A stretch of DNA of 64,000 nt from Otis tarda (Eukaryota; Chordata; Aves; Otidiformes; Otididae). The stretch covers positions 203,001,553 to 203,065,552 of the forward strand of contig CM048552.1 of assembly GCA_026413225.1 (NCBI GenBank). Direction: 5' to 3'. Within the stretch, counting starts at the first letter, position 1. Each line of letters begins with the position of its first letter. Position numbers and translations under genes: made by a program. Positions 1 to 14,038 of the stretch are shown piece after piece. Below the pieces are notes generated by a model. It ran no database searches, was not told the origin of the DNA, and was given only the letters and a program-made list of their open reading frames with translations.

Positions 1-3000
1 AAGATATGAGGAAATGTTTAGAGTATCTAAACCAGCCTTTGAAAAGACACTTATCACCATGTCATTTAAAAGACTTCTAAATAATATATTTTTCATCTGA
101 AACCAATTAGGAAAAAAGCAAATTGGGAGAAACTGAGAGAAGAAGCTTTAAGTATCAACACTCTAATTTTTAATATAATGTGGTTTTCCTTCACTAGTGT
201 TTTCATTTATACCATTTGTTCAGCACAGCCTTCAGCATTTAAGGGAAGATCAGTCTGAATGATGTTCCCTGGTCTCCAACACAGCACTCGGTAAATATCC
301 TTGAACACAAATCATCACTTTTACTTTTTAGTATATGAAAAATTGGAGTATCTTTATCCTTCAGAGAAGTTAAGATCTGGTCACTGCAGTCTCACTAAGT
401 TAGTTGTAAGCAGAACAGCCAATGGAAATAACCTACCAGAGGAAGAAAATCCATCTAGAAGGGGAACTATCATCTACCTGGTGTTTTTTTCCAGCTTGCA
501 GTGCTGTCTCTGATTTAAGCGAGGAGGATAACAGGGACTGTTTAGAAGTACTGAGCTAAGTATTTGAAATAGGAAAAGGTTCCCAGCTGAAGATGGCTGT
601 AATTGCCTAACAGATACAGAGAAACTACTTTAAATGACAAAACTTAAATTTGGGCAAAGAAGAGACTTTCCTCAAATGCTACCTGCTTTGTTGTTTTATT
701 TTTATCATAATTTGCAATGATTAAAAATATGTAAATACCACAGCTAAGGTACAAGATGAGGTCTTAGAGCTTTTAAAGGGAAACTACTACTATTGAACAA
801 CTGGTAGTATTCATTTAATCCATGTGTGTATGCTCGCAATGCATACAAGTGGAGAGCATTGTCCACAGGCGAAGAATTGTGAATGACAAAACTTTCAGCC
901 TTTCTCAAAATTGTGGGTAGCATTCACCTTCACAGTGTTTAGGTCCTTAGTTGAAGTCAGTGGATTTTGGCCTTGCTGCAGTTTGCAATGGAAGAACAAG
1001 AAGAGTTTTACTATTGTTAAGAGGCTTTTTGCAGAGTGTGTATGTATTTTCATATGGATTTCCTTAATTGCATCTCTTAATTACTATTCTCAATTTAAAT
1101 TAAGTTAGACTTCAGAACTCACAGTGTTTTATCAGGAAAAAGTAATTAATTTATTCTGTCCTAACTGTACATGTATTTCTCTCTTACAGCATTCTGTACC
1201 GCTGAACTCCCAGCAATATTTATCTATTAAGATAAGTTTTGTTAAATATTTCTAAGTGTGATAATTTTAATTTTTTTTTGGTGTAAGTTATGTAATCATC
1301 TGCTTTCCTCTTCTTAAAGGCAAATAATGAATGTGCTATTTAAAATGATATTTTGAAAGGCAGATTATACTGCAGTCTTAAAACTCTCAGTAACTAAAAA
1401 GCCACTGGTATCTTACAGAAGTATTGAAAATAGGTGATTATTATATAACAAAAGAAAAGATGCTTCAGAGTATGAGCAACTTCATGCTCTCTATTTGATA
1501 AAAGAAGTTGATCTAATAGAAGATATCAAAGCTTTAGCATTACTGTTTGAGAAATGTTATGCTTACTGCTTTAGTCAACAAAGCAAAATAATAACAATGC
1601 TCAAATCCTTTACTGTGATGTAAAATATTTTCAAGAGACAGTAACTTATTTTTCAATTCAAAGTCAGAGTAAATACAATTGAAATCATGATTTATTGAAG
1701 TTCTTGAAGAAATAAGAGATGTTCTGAAGCTGCACAACTGATGTCTAGTGGCCAACTCCATGCTAGATTAAACATCAATACGGAACTCTGAATCAAGGAA
1801 TCACATTACTGGAAGACTTAATCAAGATGTTGTCTCAGATACTGAATTAGGGTTTTAGCCAAATATCAGATCCATAGTTACGATTCTGAAATTCAGCTTG
1901 TCTAGCTAAATACAGTCAACTTCCACAGAAACTACATATGTGGAACTCATCTCAGCATCTGGTCCTTGTTGTAGTTTCAGTCATTTTCCATTCAATTTAT
2001 GAACCAGTATAAACAATCTGACATCTTAGGAAGTACAGGCTGTAGCTGGGTATTGACTGTAAAATCCTTTGGGTAAAGTGGAAGACTTGAAGAGAGTCAT
2101 TCTTAAAATTAATTTACACACAAAATTTTACTTTGCTTCTAAATTAAAGATATGCCAACTCATTTCTATGTCATTCACGAGCCTGTCATTGTAAGCAAAA
2201 AATAAAAAAGTATGGCTTTATACATATATTAAAATACTATGTCTATATGTATGTATACACATACACAGTTATTCAAACCTGTACAGAGCTTCTTCCTAAA
2301 CATACTTTTTAAAATCTACATCTAAAATTTCAAGTACAATGCTGATTTAGTTCCGTTGCATATGACAAGTAAATTGAGAACCAAGAGCTGTTATTTAAAG
2401 GTGATATTTTCTTTTCCTTAACTTTTTAATTTACATTTAAGTAATAAATCCCTGGGTAGTTACTAATGAAACCTAAAGCAAACATTTTTAAAGTAAAAAA
2501 ATATTTTCACTTTATTTAATAAGATGGGAACTCTTTCATTTGCCTTTTTTTTTTTGCTTATGGGGGTACTTTCTCTGCAAACATTTCAGAACACATGAGA
2601 TTTCAGTTTGGAAAATTTATAGTGTTGAAGTATTAACTTGAAAACGTAAAATACAAAATCAAATACAATAGGACAGAAAAAAATGAAAAAGCTTTTTTTG
2701 TCTAAAAAAAATGGGTAATTTTCAGCTAGTGAATTCAACCCTTTAGAGTCAACACAGAAGTCTATGTAATAAAATTTCAAAACAAATATAGTGCACAACA
2801 TATTGGAAAAGGTTTACCACCTTCAACAAGAACATTCTCTTCTTTCATCAAACACTTCTCTGCCACTTTTGAGAAAATAGATCTGTACACAAAACACTGC
2901 ACCGCCTTGACAAACAGAGCAACACTCGACATGAATTCATTAACAGAAAGCAGTGTCAGTGCCAATGTTCACAATGCCAGCATTCAGCGCTAATATCTCA

Positions 3001-3019
3001 AACTAAAGCCTGATGAACT

Positions 3020-3070
3020 CATTGGGAGCGTCTCCACTGAGTTCAGTGGGCTGTGGATCAGGCCCACGGC
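3020..3070. repeat. possible ancient dispersed repeat relic
   Basis: The stretch contains a motif of the form 'tccactgagttcagtgggc' followed by 'ggatcaggccca'. Similar 'gacttcagtgg ... ggatcaggcc' strings recur as decayed dispersed repeats in bird, crocodile and turtle genomes, as far as I recall. A related motif occurs at 43,312-43,353. The family is not identified. The assignment rests on string resemblance only and could be chance. Confidence 0.3.
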
Positions 3071-6000
3071 GCCCATCTTGGTGTACATCTCACCAGGCTG
3101 TGCACCAGGAGTGATTGAGAGAGCAGGCCACCTGGCCCCACCTGTGTCTGAACATCACCAGCTCGGGCTCAGTAATGCAAACATGAGTGTGACTTTCCTC
3201 TAGCTGTAGTCAGTAGAGATTTTAAAGATGGATTACTATCAATCATATCTGTTTCACATGCAGTGAGGCTACGGCTCACAGGCTCTCCAAACTCCCACAG
3301 CAAGTGTCTTGTAGGCTCCATCCCTCCTTGGTCTGCACAGTGTGTTCCCTCTTCCCCTGCTACAGTGTTCCCACTGTAACACTGGAAAATCAACAAATTA
3401 ATCTGCAATTTAAAAATTCCTCTGTTTGAGGATATAAGGAATGGCCACTGAACTTCTGAAAAGTGTTTAACTACTGTGACGCTACAGCAAAGCATCTCAT
3501 GTAATTTTCTTTGTCACCAAAACCTCCTTGGAAATCCAGATAAAAAGTCTGAAGAGACCTGTGCAATCGCTTTCCACAGATCTGCTGTACAAGTATAAAC
3601 TCCACACTTGATTAACTGTTTAATAATTAACATAAAGTATGAGGTCTTTTTGATCAAACAAGTGGGCCGATGGAGATGTCTACGAAGCACACACAGATGC
3701 TGGGCTTCACTATGTATATATAAAGTGTTAAAGCAAAGCACCAACAGAAACGTAGATTAACATAAGACATCTAGAATGGGCTGCACTCATTTGCAAATTA
3801 TTATAGGTCTTGTGACAAAATAGCGAAAGTTAAGTAAATATTTCCCAGATCCTTGCCACTTTAACTGACCATTAGGTTTTCTTCAGTATCTTCCTGTCTG
3901 TACTTTTAGAAATAAAATTTACATTAAGGACACACGCTGGGACACAGCATCACCTCTCATGCTGTAAGTTAAATTAAATACTGTAATAAAGATGCAATAA
4001 ATTAAGTAAGATTTTCCAAAATGTATTGGTTTTTTTTCTGTATCAGCTAATCCTATTTAAAATATAAAGTGGAAAGACATCAATCTGCCACTGAAGGAAG
4101 ATAAAAGGAGCCACTGGTAGCTTAGCCTTTCTGAAAGGCAGCCCACTTGTATTTAGTCTCTGAATTTGTTTTTTGGAACCTAGCTATACATTCTCACCAA
4201 ATATCCTTAGATCTTCTAGAATTCTCATTTTCATTGATAAAGGAACGCCAAGTGAAATAAATTAAAGAAAATACATGACTCCCAATTCCTCCAACAATTT
4301 ATATAATGATTTATAACAAACGGATATTATGACCTTGTTTGCTGTCTTTATCACAATAATTGCACAAAATGTGGTGCTGTGTCCCATGGACTATCTAGAG
4401 ACCTGGGTGATGGACCTCAATGCTGAAGCGACAGCTCAGAAACCACCCATGTAACACAAGGGCATATGCAAAGAAACCTCCTGTCACTCCTCAGGCCTCT
4501 TGTCTTTCCTCACAGTTCTCACAGCATCTTTATTAAAGAGTATCACCACCCACTTTCCCTGCCCAAGTTCCTCCTTCCCCCCTGCCCCAACATTTCACTA
4601 TGTATGTGCAGATTAAAGAAGGCCTTTAATCTCGATTCAGGGGTAGGGCTGTTATAATTTTCCCTCCTTCTTCCATGAAAGATAATGTCAGTCATTTCTG
4701 AGAAAAAGTCCAAGGAAAATATTCTCGCGCTGCTGCAAAGAAAGACTAGAGCACCCAAATCAAACAGTATTACTTAGTGAATAACACAGTGAGCACATCT
4801 CATCATTAAAGAGTCATTTATTGCTGTTACTTCTGCTGAGCACCCTTTTCCTTAATCCAAAACTGGAAGTGTTTTATTCACAGTCCAATCCAGTTACTGT
4901 GGAATCACTGCAGAGCGAATGTACCCAGCAACTCATTAAAATAATGTAGCATCCAGCAAGATGTGGTGTTTTTATTCCAGTCCAACTTCTGGTAGTTTTG
5001 CATTGACTTATAGAAACTTTTTTTTTAGCATTTAGTAATGGCAGAGAGAGTGCTAAAACAGAGTACTTGCAAATTAAATGGAAAAACCTAAGTAAGGCTC
5101 ATATTCTCTTGAAACATTTCTGTGTATGTGTAAATGAAGATTTGCATGCATTTGTATTCAATAGAAATGACTGGGCAGAGGATAATATCCCTATATGAAT
5201 TTTAAAGCTTTCAGACACCCACATTTCTAACTGTTTTAGTCCAATTGCTTTGCAGATAATGCACTATGCTTAACTCTTACTGGAACACCGGCTTCATAAT
5301 GCTCAGTCTTGACATTAGAAAGTTAATTAAAATATATTAAATTCATAATACTCCATCATTCCGTGTAATGCAACATTTAGTGCTAAAGAGCAGCTATTGA
5401 ATGACACTTCTGGTGAATGGAGCCAGAATGTCTGGTCATTAGATGATAGCAGCAATATTTTAGGTAGTAAACAGATGTCAAATGAATTCATCAATACAAA
5501 TAAAAATCTGCTTAACAGGATCTAAACCCAATCTTTTAAAGCATCAGTAATTTAATTATGCCTTCCATACACACAGAACAAACTTATATTTTTAACTTGG
5601 AGTGACCTTTGTTTCAGAGTGCCACAACTACAAAGCAAGAAAGGGAGGAAAGCAAACATCCAGGAAAGTCTCCAAAAGCAGCATGGTTCCTCCTTCCATT
5701 GTGATGGGCTGCGGAACCTTTCTGTAACACACTAGACATCATCTTCTGGACCAGCAGTACACAGAAAACAATATTGCTTCGACGATATCCACAAACACAC
5801 ACAACCTATCTTCCTGCTGATAGTGTTCATAAATATGAAGACTGGATGGAATAAACTATATCTCTGTAACCGAAGAAACATAATGTAATTAGACTACTCT
5901 GTTGCCTTCTCCATGTTGTGCTTTATTGAAATAATCTATTTCCAGAAATGAAAATAAAATGAAAGATCATGGGCTTGTTTGAATCTGTGTGAGTTTGTTG

Positions 6001-9000
6001 TATGGTTCCAGGTCCACAGCTTTATCTTTGGCACTCAGGAATAATTAGGAAAAACTGAGCCCTGAATTTGGAAGCGAAATTTTCTACAAAGAATAGAGAG
6101 TCCTGGATTATACCGAAAAAGAGAATTCAACAGAACTAAGCACTGCGTAGTCTGAAATACCATATACATTTCCCTTGTACTTCTGTTGCAAAAATGTCAT
6201 CTAATCTTTTTATCTTTTCACAGCGATTCTCCTAACATATTTTTCAATCTGTTTGGACTTTTGAATATGGCGATGTCTTTCCTCAATGTGCTTTCAGATG
6301 AAGAATCCTACAAAAGGAACACATTCAACATCTCTGTATAAATTACATCTTCTATAAATGTTTGAAAAGACCCACTACTTATGCAATTTTCTCCAGATTA
6401 TCCTATAGACATTCTTTTCAATACAGCACAAAAGATTTAATTTTTAGGGCCACATAACAGCTCTGGGGTTCTTTGTTAAACACACTTCATCTTCAGCCAT
6501 CTCCCATCACCCAGTTCGTCACTATTTTCTGTGACAAACCAGAAGGAATAGTGACTGGAAAATACTTGTTGGTAGTAAACGTGGATTCAGTAAAAAAAAA
6601 GATTTTTTTTTCAGGAAAAGTAATAATTTAATTAATTTATATCCTAAAAAAAAATAAAATTTGAAAGTTTTAAATTTTCTTCCTTCAAAATTGTATTTTT
6701 AAAACTTAATTAAAACCTCAACCAGTCTGTCTTAACTGACTTGAGACATAATTTTTTAGTTTCAGATCACTAGTGACTATTCAAAGAATAAGAACTCTCA
6801 AGGGTAAGAATGTAGTTTTGATATTTCAGATTTGTGGAGAAATTGACGAACATTTCCCTTTTACCTCTACTAATTATTGCATTTCCTGTTAGTCTTTTCA
6901 TAGCTACTCAGAGGTGGCAACTTGGGAACAGATAAACCTCTGCATCCCAATGAAGGGGGGCCAAATATCAACTCACCATCTCAGCTGGCTAGGTTGCAAA
7001 GGTAGTATTCAGGTAGCCTGGAGCTCCGGCTATATTTTTCTTCTCTCCATGGTCTTTGAGACGGTTAGTACTATTCGATGAAAAATATCTACACAGTGAG
7101 CAATTTAGCCTTATTCTTTTACAGAACATGGGAAGACTTTTCCCTTGAACCCCTAATATTCTCGATGTGACTAGTCGAAATTTGCCCAGATAAAATTATA
7201 CAGATGGGTTTTTTCTCTCTTTCTTTTTCTTCTTTTTCCTCTTCTCTCTGGATTCAGTTGGTGTTCTCTTGCTATCTAATAGGCTGACCTATTTCTTTCA
7301 ATTTAACATACTTTTAATAGCTTCATGTACAGTCAAGTAATTCTTGACGTCAACTTTATCAGTGTTGCTTTTCATCAATTTAAAATTCTCTTTGGCTCTT
7401 CTATAATTATACTTCTGCCTTCTTCTTGTCTACAATTCTACAGACTATTTAAATATCACCTGCATGATCCAGTTTATAATTCATATTTGCTTTAATATTG
7501 TTAAGTCAGATAATGTATACTTTATCAATTTGAACTTCCTGGTTTAATTCGTGTTTATCACGTAATTCTGAACAAATTGCATGCCATGTAAGGGGGATAG
7601 ACTGTTAATAAAATGGGATGCTTCCAGCTGTAATTTTCCAGTTATGACTGTGCTACCTACAATCACGCTTTACAACAGAGTGTAGGTAGGCTGGCAAGGT
7701 GATCTGCAAGAGGCTAATTTGTTAGAGGACAGAAACTGCAGTTTTTCACATCTTTCCTTATTAGTTCTAAAGTGAATTGCAGATAAACCGAAACAAACAG
7801 GGTGAGACCACAGAGACTTAAGGTTCAGGATGGAGTGCTTGGATCCACTGCTGGCTGCTTCATTATTTTCTATTTAGCAGATGTGGTCCTGGCAGCAGAA
7901 CTGAGGACTCTTTCTCAGTGATACAATTATTAGCAGCAATGAAGCTTCCTCTAGCACGTGCTCTGTCTCCGTCCAGCAGCAAGTATCTAACTCCTTTCTG
8001 CTCAACAAGGAGCACTCACCATGCAACGGCAACATACCTCTGCATTTACATCCCCCCCAGTTCCTCACAAAACTGAACCCATGACTCAGACTTGGGGAAT
8101 GGCTCTAACCACAGAGATATTCCACTAATGAAACTCACCCTCTTGCATTTTAACAGAATGAGTGTTATACTTTTATTTTAAAAACATAACTCTCTAAAGA
8201 AGTGGTTTAGTGATACGCATTCCAAATGACTGGGTTAAATTCTGGTGCCCCCGGTGGGATATAGGGCCTGTCCCTGTCATCACCGTTTGCCTTTGGCATG
8301 CTCCAGGCATCTTCATGCTGAACACATATATTTTAATTGGCTTCTTGCTGGCACCTAACTCTCCTCCTATTCTGCACAATGAGTCTAGGTACTAGAAAAA
8401 GTTTCCAGATCCTATTCTGTTAGTTGAAAGTGCTGATAGTGATGTATGATACCTTTAATAAGCTTATTAATTAGTCCATTCTTCCATAGGTTTACATTCC
8501 AGTCTTGGTAACATATACCATGCTAGGAAAAACAATGAAATAAAAAGAGGCCTAGTGTGCCACTTCATCATACTCATAGCCTGGACTTTCTCTGCAGTAA
8601 TTATCTTCTGAATTTTCAAATCAATTTTTAATTTTCAGCTATACTTTCACTAAAAGCAAATACTTTAAAAGTAGCAACCATGCTATGGTCTCCTATGTTT
8701 TATTCCTGTTGATTTCTGAAATGACCATGATGGGAGGGTGAAGGATGTGTTAACACAACTAGCAATCACGTTTTAGTGACCGTCTGCGGCCAACATCTGG
8801 CATTCTGGTACTGACTGAGGCTCACGTAGCTTTTCATACTCCCAGAAGCCTCTCAAACATTAAGAGTTGATGTTTTGACACATTCTCTTCCTCCTGCAGC
8901 TGGGTCCAGACTTCCTGACATTTGCAAAATGGACAAAGTGCCCGCAGTTTTCACATGCTCCACATGCGTTGCCATTACTACAGTTACTCCACATGGCTGT

Positions 9001-11920
9001 TGTGACATGTAGTTGCTGGCCTTAACTATTCAGAGTCAGGGGCTTATGTTCTGTTATCTAAAAAATTCCCCAGTACGCATCACCAAAAATTCATTGCTGC
9101 ATGCAGGAGGGGTGTGCATGGGTGTGAACACTTGTGCGTTCGTGTAAATAAATCCTTTCTGGCCCCTGTAGCGATGTAGTGGCCCTGTAGTTGATGCTGT
9201 GAAGCAGGAAATCCAATTCTACCTAACTTAGCATGCATAACTAAGAAAGTTATTATTGGTCATAAAATTATCCAGCCCTTCTAAAAATCAAATCTACGAA
9301 CTATGTATTCCTCAGGCTGACTTCATGCTGTGTGAGAAAGTGCTCCCTTTAATTTATTTTAACTTTGCCTGCATTATTTCAGTGAGAGAAGGGGCTGGGG
9401 GAAAGTGGCTAATTTTCACTGCAAAGTGTCTGGCAATTTGAGTTCAGGCAAATATCGGCCACTCCTGGGACCGCACAGAGCCTTCACATACACTACATGG
9501 CATTTCTCAAGTCAAAGCGCCACAACAACAAAATCTGTTTTCCAAATATGTCCTAAAATGAAATGTCACCACTTTGATGAACAGCTTCTGTCGCAAAACA
9601 GCGTGTGTGTGACACACCACTGTTTACACAAAAAATAAGTATAAGAAAATAAAATGATGCTGAACAGCAAAATTCCATGTTATTAAAAGAAAAATCTCCA
9701 TTAAAAGGCAATAGGAAACCACATTTTCTTTTAAAACCTTGAGCATATACAGATTCATCATCTTGACAAATGAAGTAGATGAGAGTTAACAAAGTTTATC
9801 ACTATTTACTGTGCTGTAAATTCCTCCCACAAAACTTCAGTTCTAAGGGGAAAATTCACTCACAGCCCCACAGCAGACAGGCTGCAAGCCACAGAGGTTT
9901 CAATGTCAAGGCACATGGACTCTGCCTAAAGCTCTGGGCCACCTTCTTCCTCTTGCTGGAGGGATATTTTGTGTCCGCTCAGATCAGTTCTTTCCCCCCA
10001 AATTCAGCACCTTGGCAATATAAGCCCTGACATGACTTACTTTAATTTTCCCAGAAATATCCCCATAACATTAACTTCCATAAATGTATTTCAGGACACA
10101 AGTCCTTGAGGATGCTTGCACAAACTAGTTTATTTGTATTTGGAGACTGGAAAAAAAATACTACATTTGTGAATTTCCCCATGCTGCTAGTAAACTAGAC
10201 AAGCTTAATGGTGTAGTAAAAAAGATATTAATCAAAAGTTCAAGTCAGATTTTTATACACTGGTAGCAGAGGTTAGAAACAACACAAACAAAATCCCTAT
10301 TGAGACTCAGTGCTTGCAAACGGACTGCTTCCCAGCCACGCAGCCTCCCTTACTGAGGACAGCAAGACATATCTCAGAAATCACAGGAGACAGTCACAGT
10401 TCAGGGTCTTCTAAATTTTACTCACAATTCTGAAAAAAACACCAGTTTTCCCTGTGCATTCATACACACATATGTCTGAAACAGCTGTTTGGGATACAAA
10501 TGTATTGAGTTTGGTCATCTTGGGTACTTGCAGATAATTTTCTCCCCTCCTTGGTTCATACCTCACCTACCTAGTACAGGCTCTGCAAATCGCCCAGATA
10601 TTGTGAACAGCTATTTCAAAAGATGGGCACCTTATCTGTTATGAAAAGCTGTTACCTTTTTTTCTTAGTCAGCCACGAACATTGCATACCACACAAGAAA
10701 TCTGCTTATTCTGAAAGCTCATGGATTTTATTACCTTGGCAACAAAGTGATCGGTTCAAACTGCTTTTTGCTGCCAGTTTTAGAGGCTTCTGTGTCACTG
10801 AAAAAGCCATGAAGAGCAGATGAATAGGTAACTGACCCCTTTCCTTATGCTTGCATCAGTTTTCACAGATGGTAGAATGGACATATTGTGAAAATGATGT
10901 CCCTGGTTGCTCAGAACCAGTGGTATTTAATAGATGAACTGGATTAAAAATAGATTTTCAGTTTTGTGACAATCAGTAATAGAATCCCAGTTGGGAATGT
11001 AATTTTATTTTCAACATATCAAGATAATATTTTTAATCTGGAGAAGAAAAACAACGGGAAAGAAACAAAGTATTTGAACAAAATATTTTTTCACATTTTC
11101 ATTAACAATTAAGCATCCCAATAATGTCATCAAAGCTTGCTATAAATAAAAAAAAAAATCAAATCACTTCATATGGAAGCTACTGTAACTCTCAGTTTTT
11201 CTCAGATCACTGTGGTGTTTGGCTGATTGTTTCCGAACGAGAAAAAAAGAAAGTGACAGTGACACATATATCTAACGTTTCAGTGCTGTCATGTTGGTGC
11301 GTGTCACTGACAGGTGAAAAGCCTCCCACCCCAGCATGAGGAGGAGATGGAGCCAGCTTCCCGCACGCCAGAGACTGCATCCCTGTCCAGACAAAGCCTC
11401 CCATCACTCAAGAGCACACCTCCAGGAAACTTTTCCTACTCAAAAGCCAAAGGACTTGCAGCATGGTCTTTAAAATGTTGAAGGCAGTAGGCTCTCCTGA
11501 AAAATACAACTGGAGCTTGATCTCTTCCTGAAAAACAACACCACACACATGGCACAGTGGGGTTCTGCATTAATCACTGCGCAGTGGCTTTTGTACCAAG
11601 CACAACAGGTTGGCAGGTTTTTTTTGTGAGTTTTCTGTCAAGCCTATAAATTCGGTGTGAAACATGAAAATCAAGCAAGGCTCTCACCTAAGTACGATCA
11701 TGATTAATAAAAGAGTTGGAAGGGAAAACTGCCCTGAGTTACAGCTCAGGAGCCTCATCGTGGGCTGCAGTAATAGAGCTAATTCATCGAAGTGGGCACA
11801 CTGAGTGAACCCTGTGGACATCTCTCTGAGCAGTGCAACAGCCAGAAGATAATATTATTCACCGGCCCCACACAGCACTGCTTGTATCTTCAGCTAGTCT
11901 CCAGAAAATAAAAAAATAAA

Positions 11921-11932
11921 GGGGGGGGGGGG
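11921..11932 (+). repeat. 12-base G homopolymer
   Basis: An uninterrupted run of about twelve G sits just after an A-rich stretch. It is a simple mononucleotide repeat, likely length-polymorphic and prone to sequencing error. Confidence 0.85.
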
Positions 11933-14023
11933 AATCTGATTTTGTGAATATTTTATGCTGTTGAAAGTGAACTACATTTGACTGAATCAAATAGCTTGTT
12001 TAAAATTAGATGATGATGTATTTATCAGACATTGAATATTTTTGTAATTTTGAAAGTAAGAAAGAAAAAATTTATAGAAAAGAAGTATTCAGGTTTACAA
12101 ATCATAAAAAACAAAAGTGAAGAGATTTTTAAGGTTAAAGAGTATGTTTTTTGGACACTTTGGAAAGAAATACAAAATGGCTGTAATTCCGATAGTACTA
12201 TTCCATGCCATGAAGTAAAGATTAGGTGTGATTATCCCTTAAAGGTACTTGTCCAGGACTTCACCTAAGATTAACTAAATTGCAGTCAAGGTTGTTCGAG
12301 CGTATGTTCAGTTTAAGATTGTGTATGAAGTTGCTCAGACCATGCACACGTGTTTCCTGGAGTCAAAAATGCTGTTTTTCAGCATACCCAACACATGAGC
12401 TTTGTCTGCTCTGTGGGCAGGGTCTGGGTTTTCTCTTCCCCAGAACATCAATATTTACGAGAAGAAGCCAGTAAATTTGACTAAGAGGGATATCTTCTAG
12501 TTTTTCTTGCCCTGAATATACAAAGGAATAAGTCACTACCTGAGATTTAAATGTGAATGAGACACTTGTCTCCTACAGGACCTCATATGGAGATATAAAT
12601 AATCAGTTAGTCACTGAGCTGGATTAAACTGCTTTCTATCAGCTCCCCCTCCTGTCTGTTTATTTTTTACCACTTATTTTCCAACAGCTTCTATATTTTC
12701 ATACCCTCCTCTTTATTTTAGGTCTTCTCCCACCTCCTGCCGCCTTTGCCGGTTGGAAACCGTTACAGGAGCCCACCTTTGCCCACACCTCGGCTTTCCT
12801 GACCAGATCGCAGCTGTAACCTGGCACCCTGCAAGAATTGATTGGTCACTCCGACTGAAACATTAAATATTTAAAGTGGCACCACACCATTCATAAAGTG
12901 CAACGTAAAGTGTTTGTTTACTCTCTGCTAATTATTTTAGTCCAAGCAGGCAGACTCAACTCTCTACATTATTAATTAAACCTCTAAAATGAGCTAAGGA
13001 CAGGAAATGTTCTTCTCTGCTGGTAACACTACTAAAAAACGAGCTGTAACTCTCATTAAATCATCTGATAACATGAAAATCTTCTTCCCCAAATTGTGCC
13101 AATACAAAGCTAAGCAAATCATATCAGTCCAGATTTCCAAATGGTTTGCATAGAAGCTTACTACTCATGAAACCTCAGATGTTAGCCATCTTTAGGAGGT
13201 GTAACCAGTGTTGCTAATTTACTGTTGTACGAAGCTATCTATGGACTCAAGTATCAAAGATTCATGGTCTCTAAAACAGCGTGCTTCAAAACAGATTAGT
13301 TTGAAGGTTATCAAAGGAAAATGGAAGGTTTCCCCACAGGTCATCTGATAGTAATACATATTACTCCACATGCAACTTCTACCAGTGATCTATTTCTTTA
13401 CACCTATTATTTATATTTGCGATAGGAACATTATATAAATACTCATCACTGGGCTTTGTGATCAGGAACACTGCACAGTGATGGAAATCATGACAAAAAT
13501 TCACATTCATGCTGAAAAGAACTGTGCAAAAACCCCTAAGAGTCAAATGTTTTGATACAAAGTTCGATAGTTTCATTGCATGACCTGAAGCAACACAAGA
13601 TTCCTGAGCTGGGATTTTCAATGACAACCTATAAGTCTGCTCCATTCTGTCAAAAGTTTCACACAGTGGTCGAGTGCTGATTTGCTGTTTAGGACCAGCA
13701 ACACTCAAAATTATCATTTTTGTTAGACACAGGGGGACAGATTGAAAGGGAATGTAAAAGACTGGTTACAGTATGCAAAGAGGCGGAATGGATGTAAGCG
13801 TGCACGTCTGTGAACTGCAACTTTTGAGCGTTGTGGAATATAAAGCCTACCACTCTGCTGCGTGTCTCCATAGGACTCTGGTGCCTAATTATAGAGCTGT
13901 ATGAAAAAGTTCCGCTTGTCAGCAGAACCGGCAGGGGGGAAAAATATCCACGTTTTTGCACATTCACAGAAGAATAAAATATTTAGGCAGAAAATCATCC
14001 TTGCTGCAGATGGACACTTACAG

Positions 14024-14038
14024 AAAAAAAAAAAAAAA
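14024..14038 (+). repeat. poly-A run
   Basis: About fifteen consecutive A residues followed by GGG. No recognisable retroposon body lies upstream, so this is treated as a simple repeat rather than the tail of a retrocopy. Confidence 0.75.

Noticed and set aside
14024-14038. Poly-A tail of a processed retrocopy
   Set aside because: No gene-like body or target-site duplication was found upstream; treated as a simple repeat.
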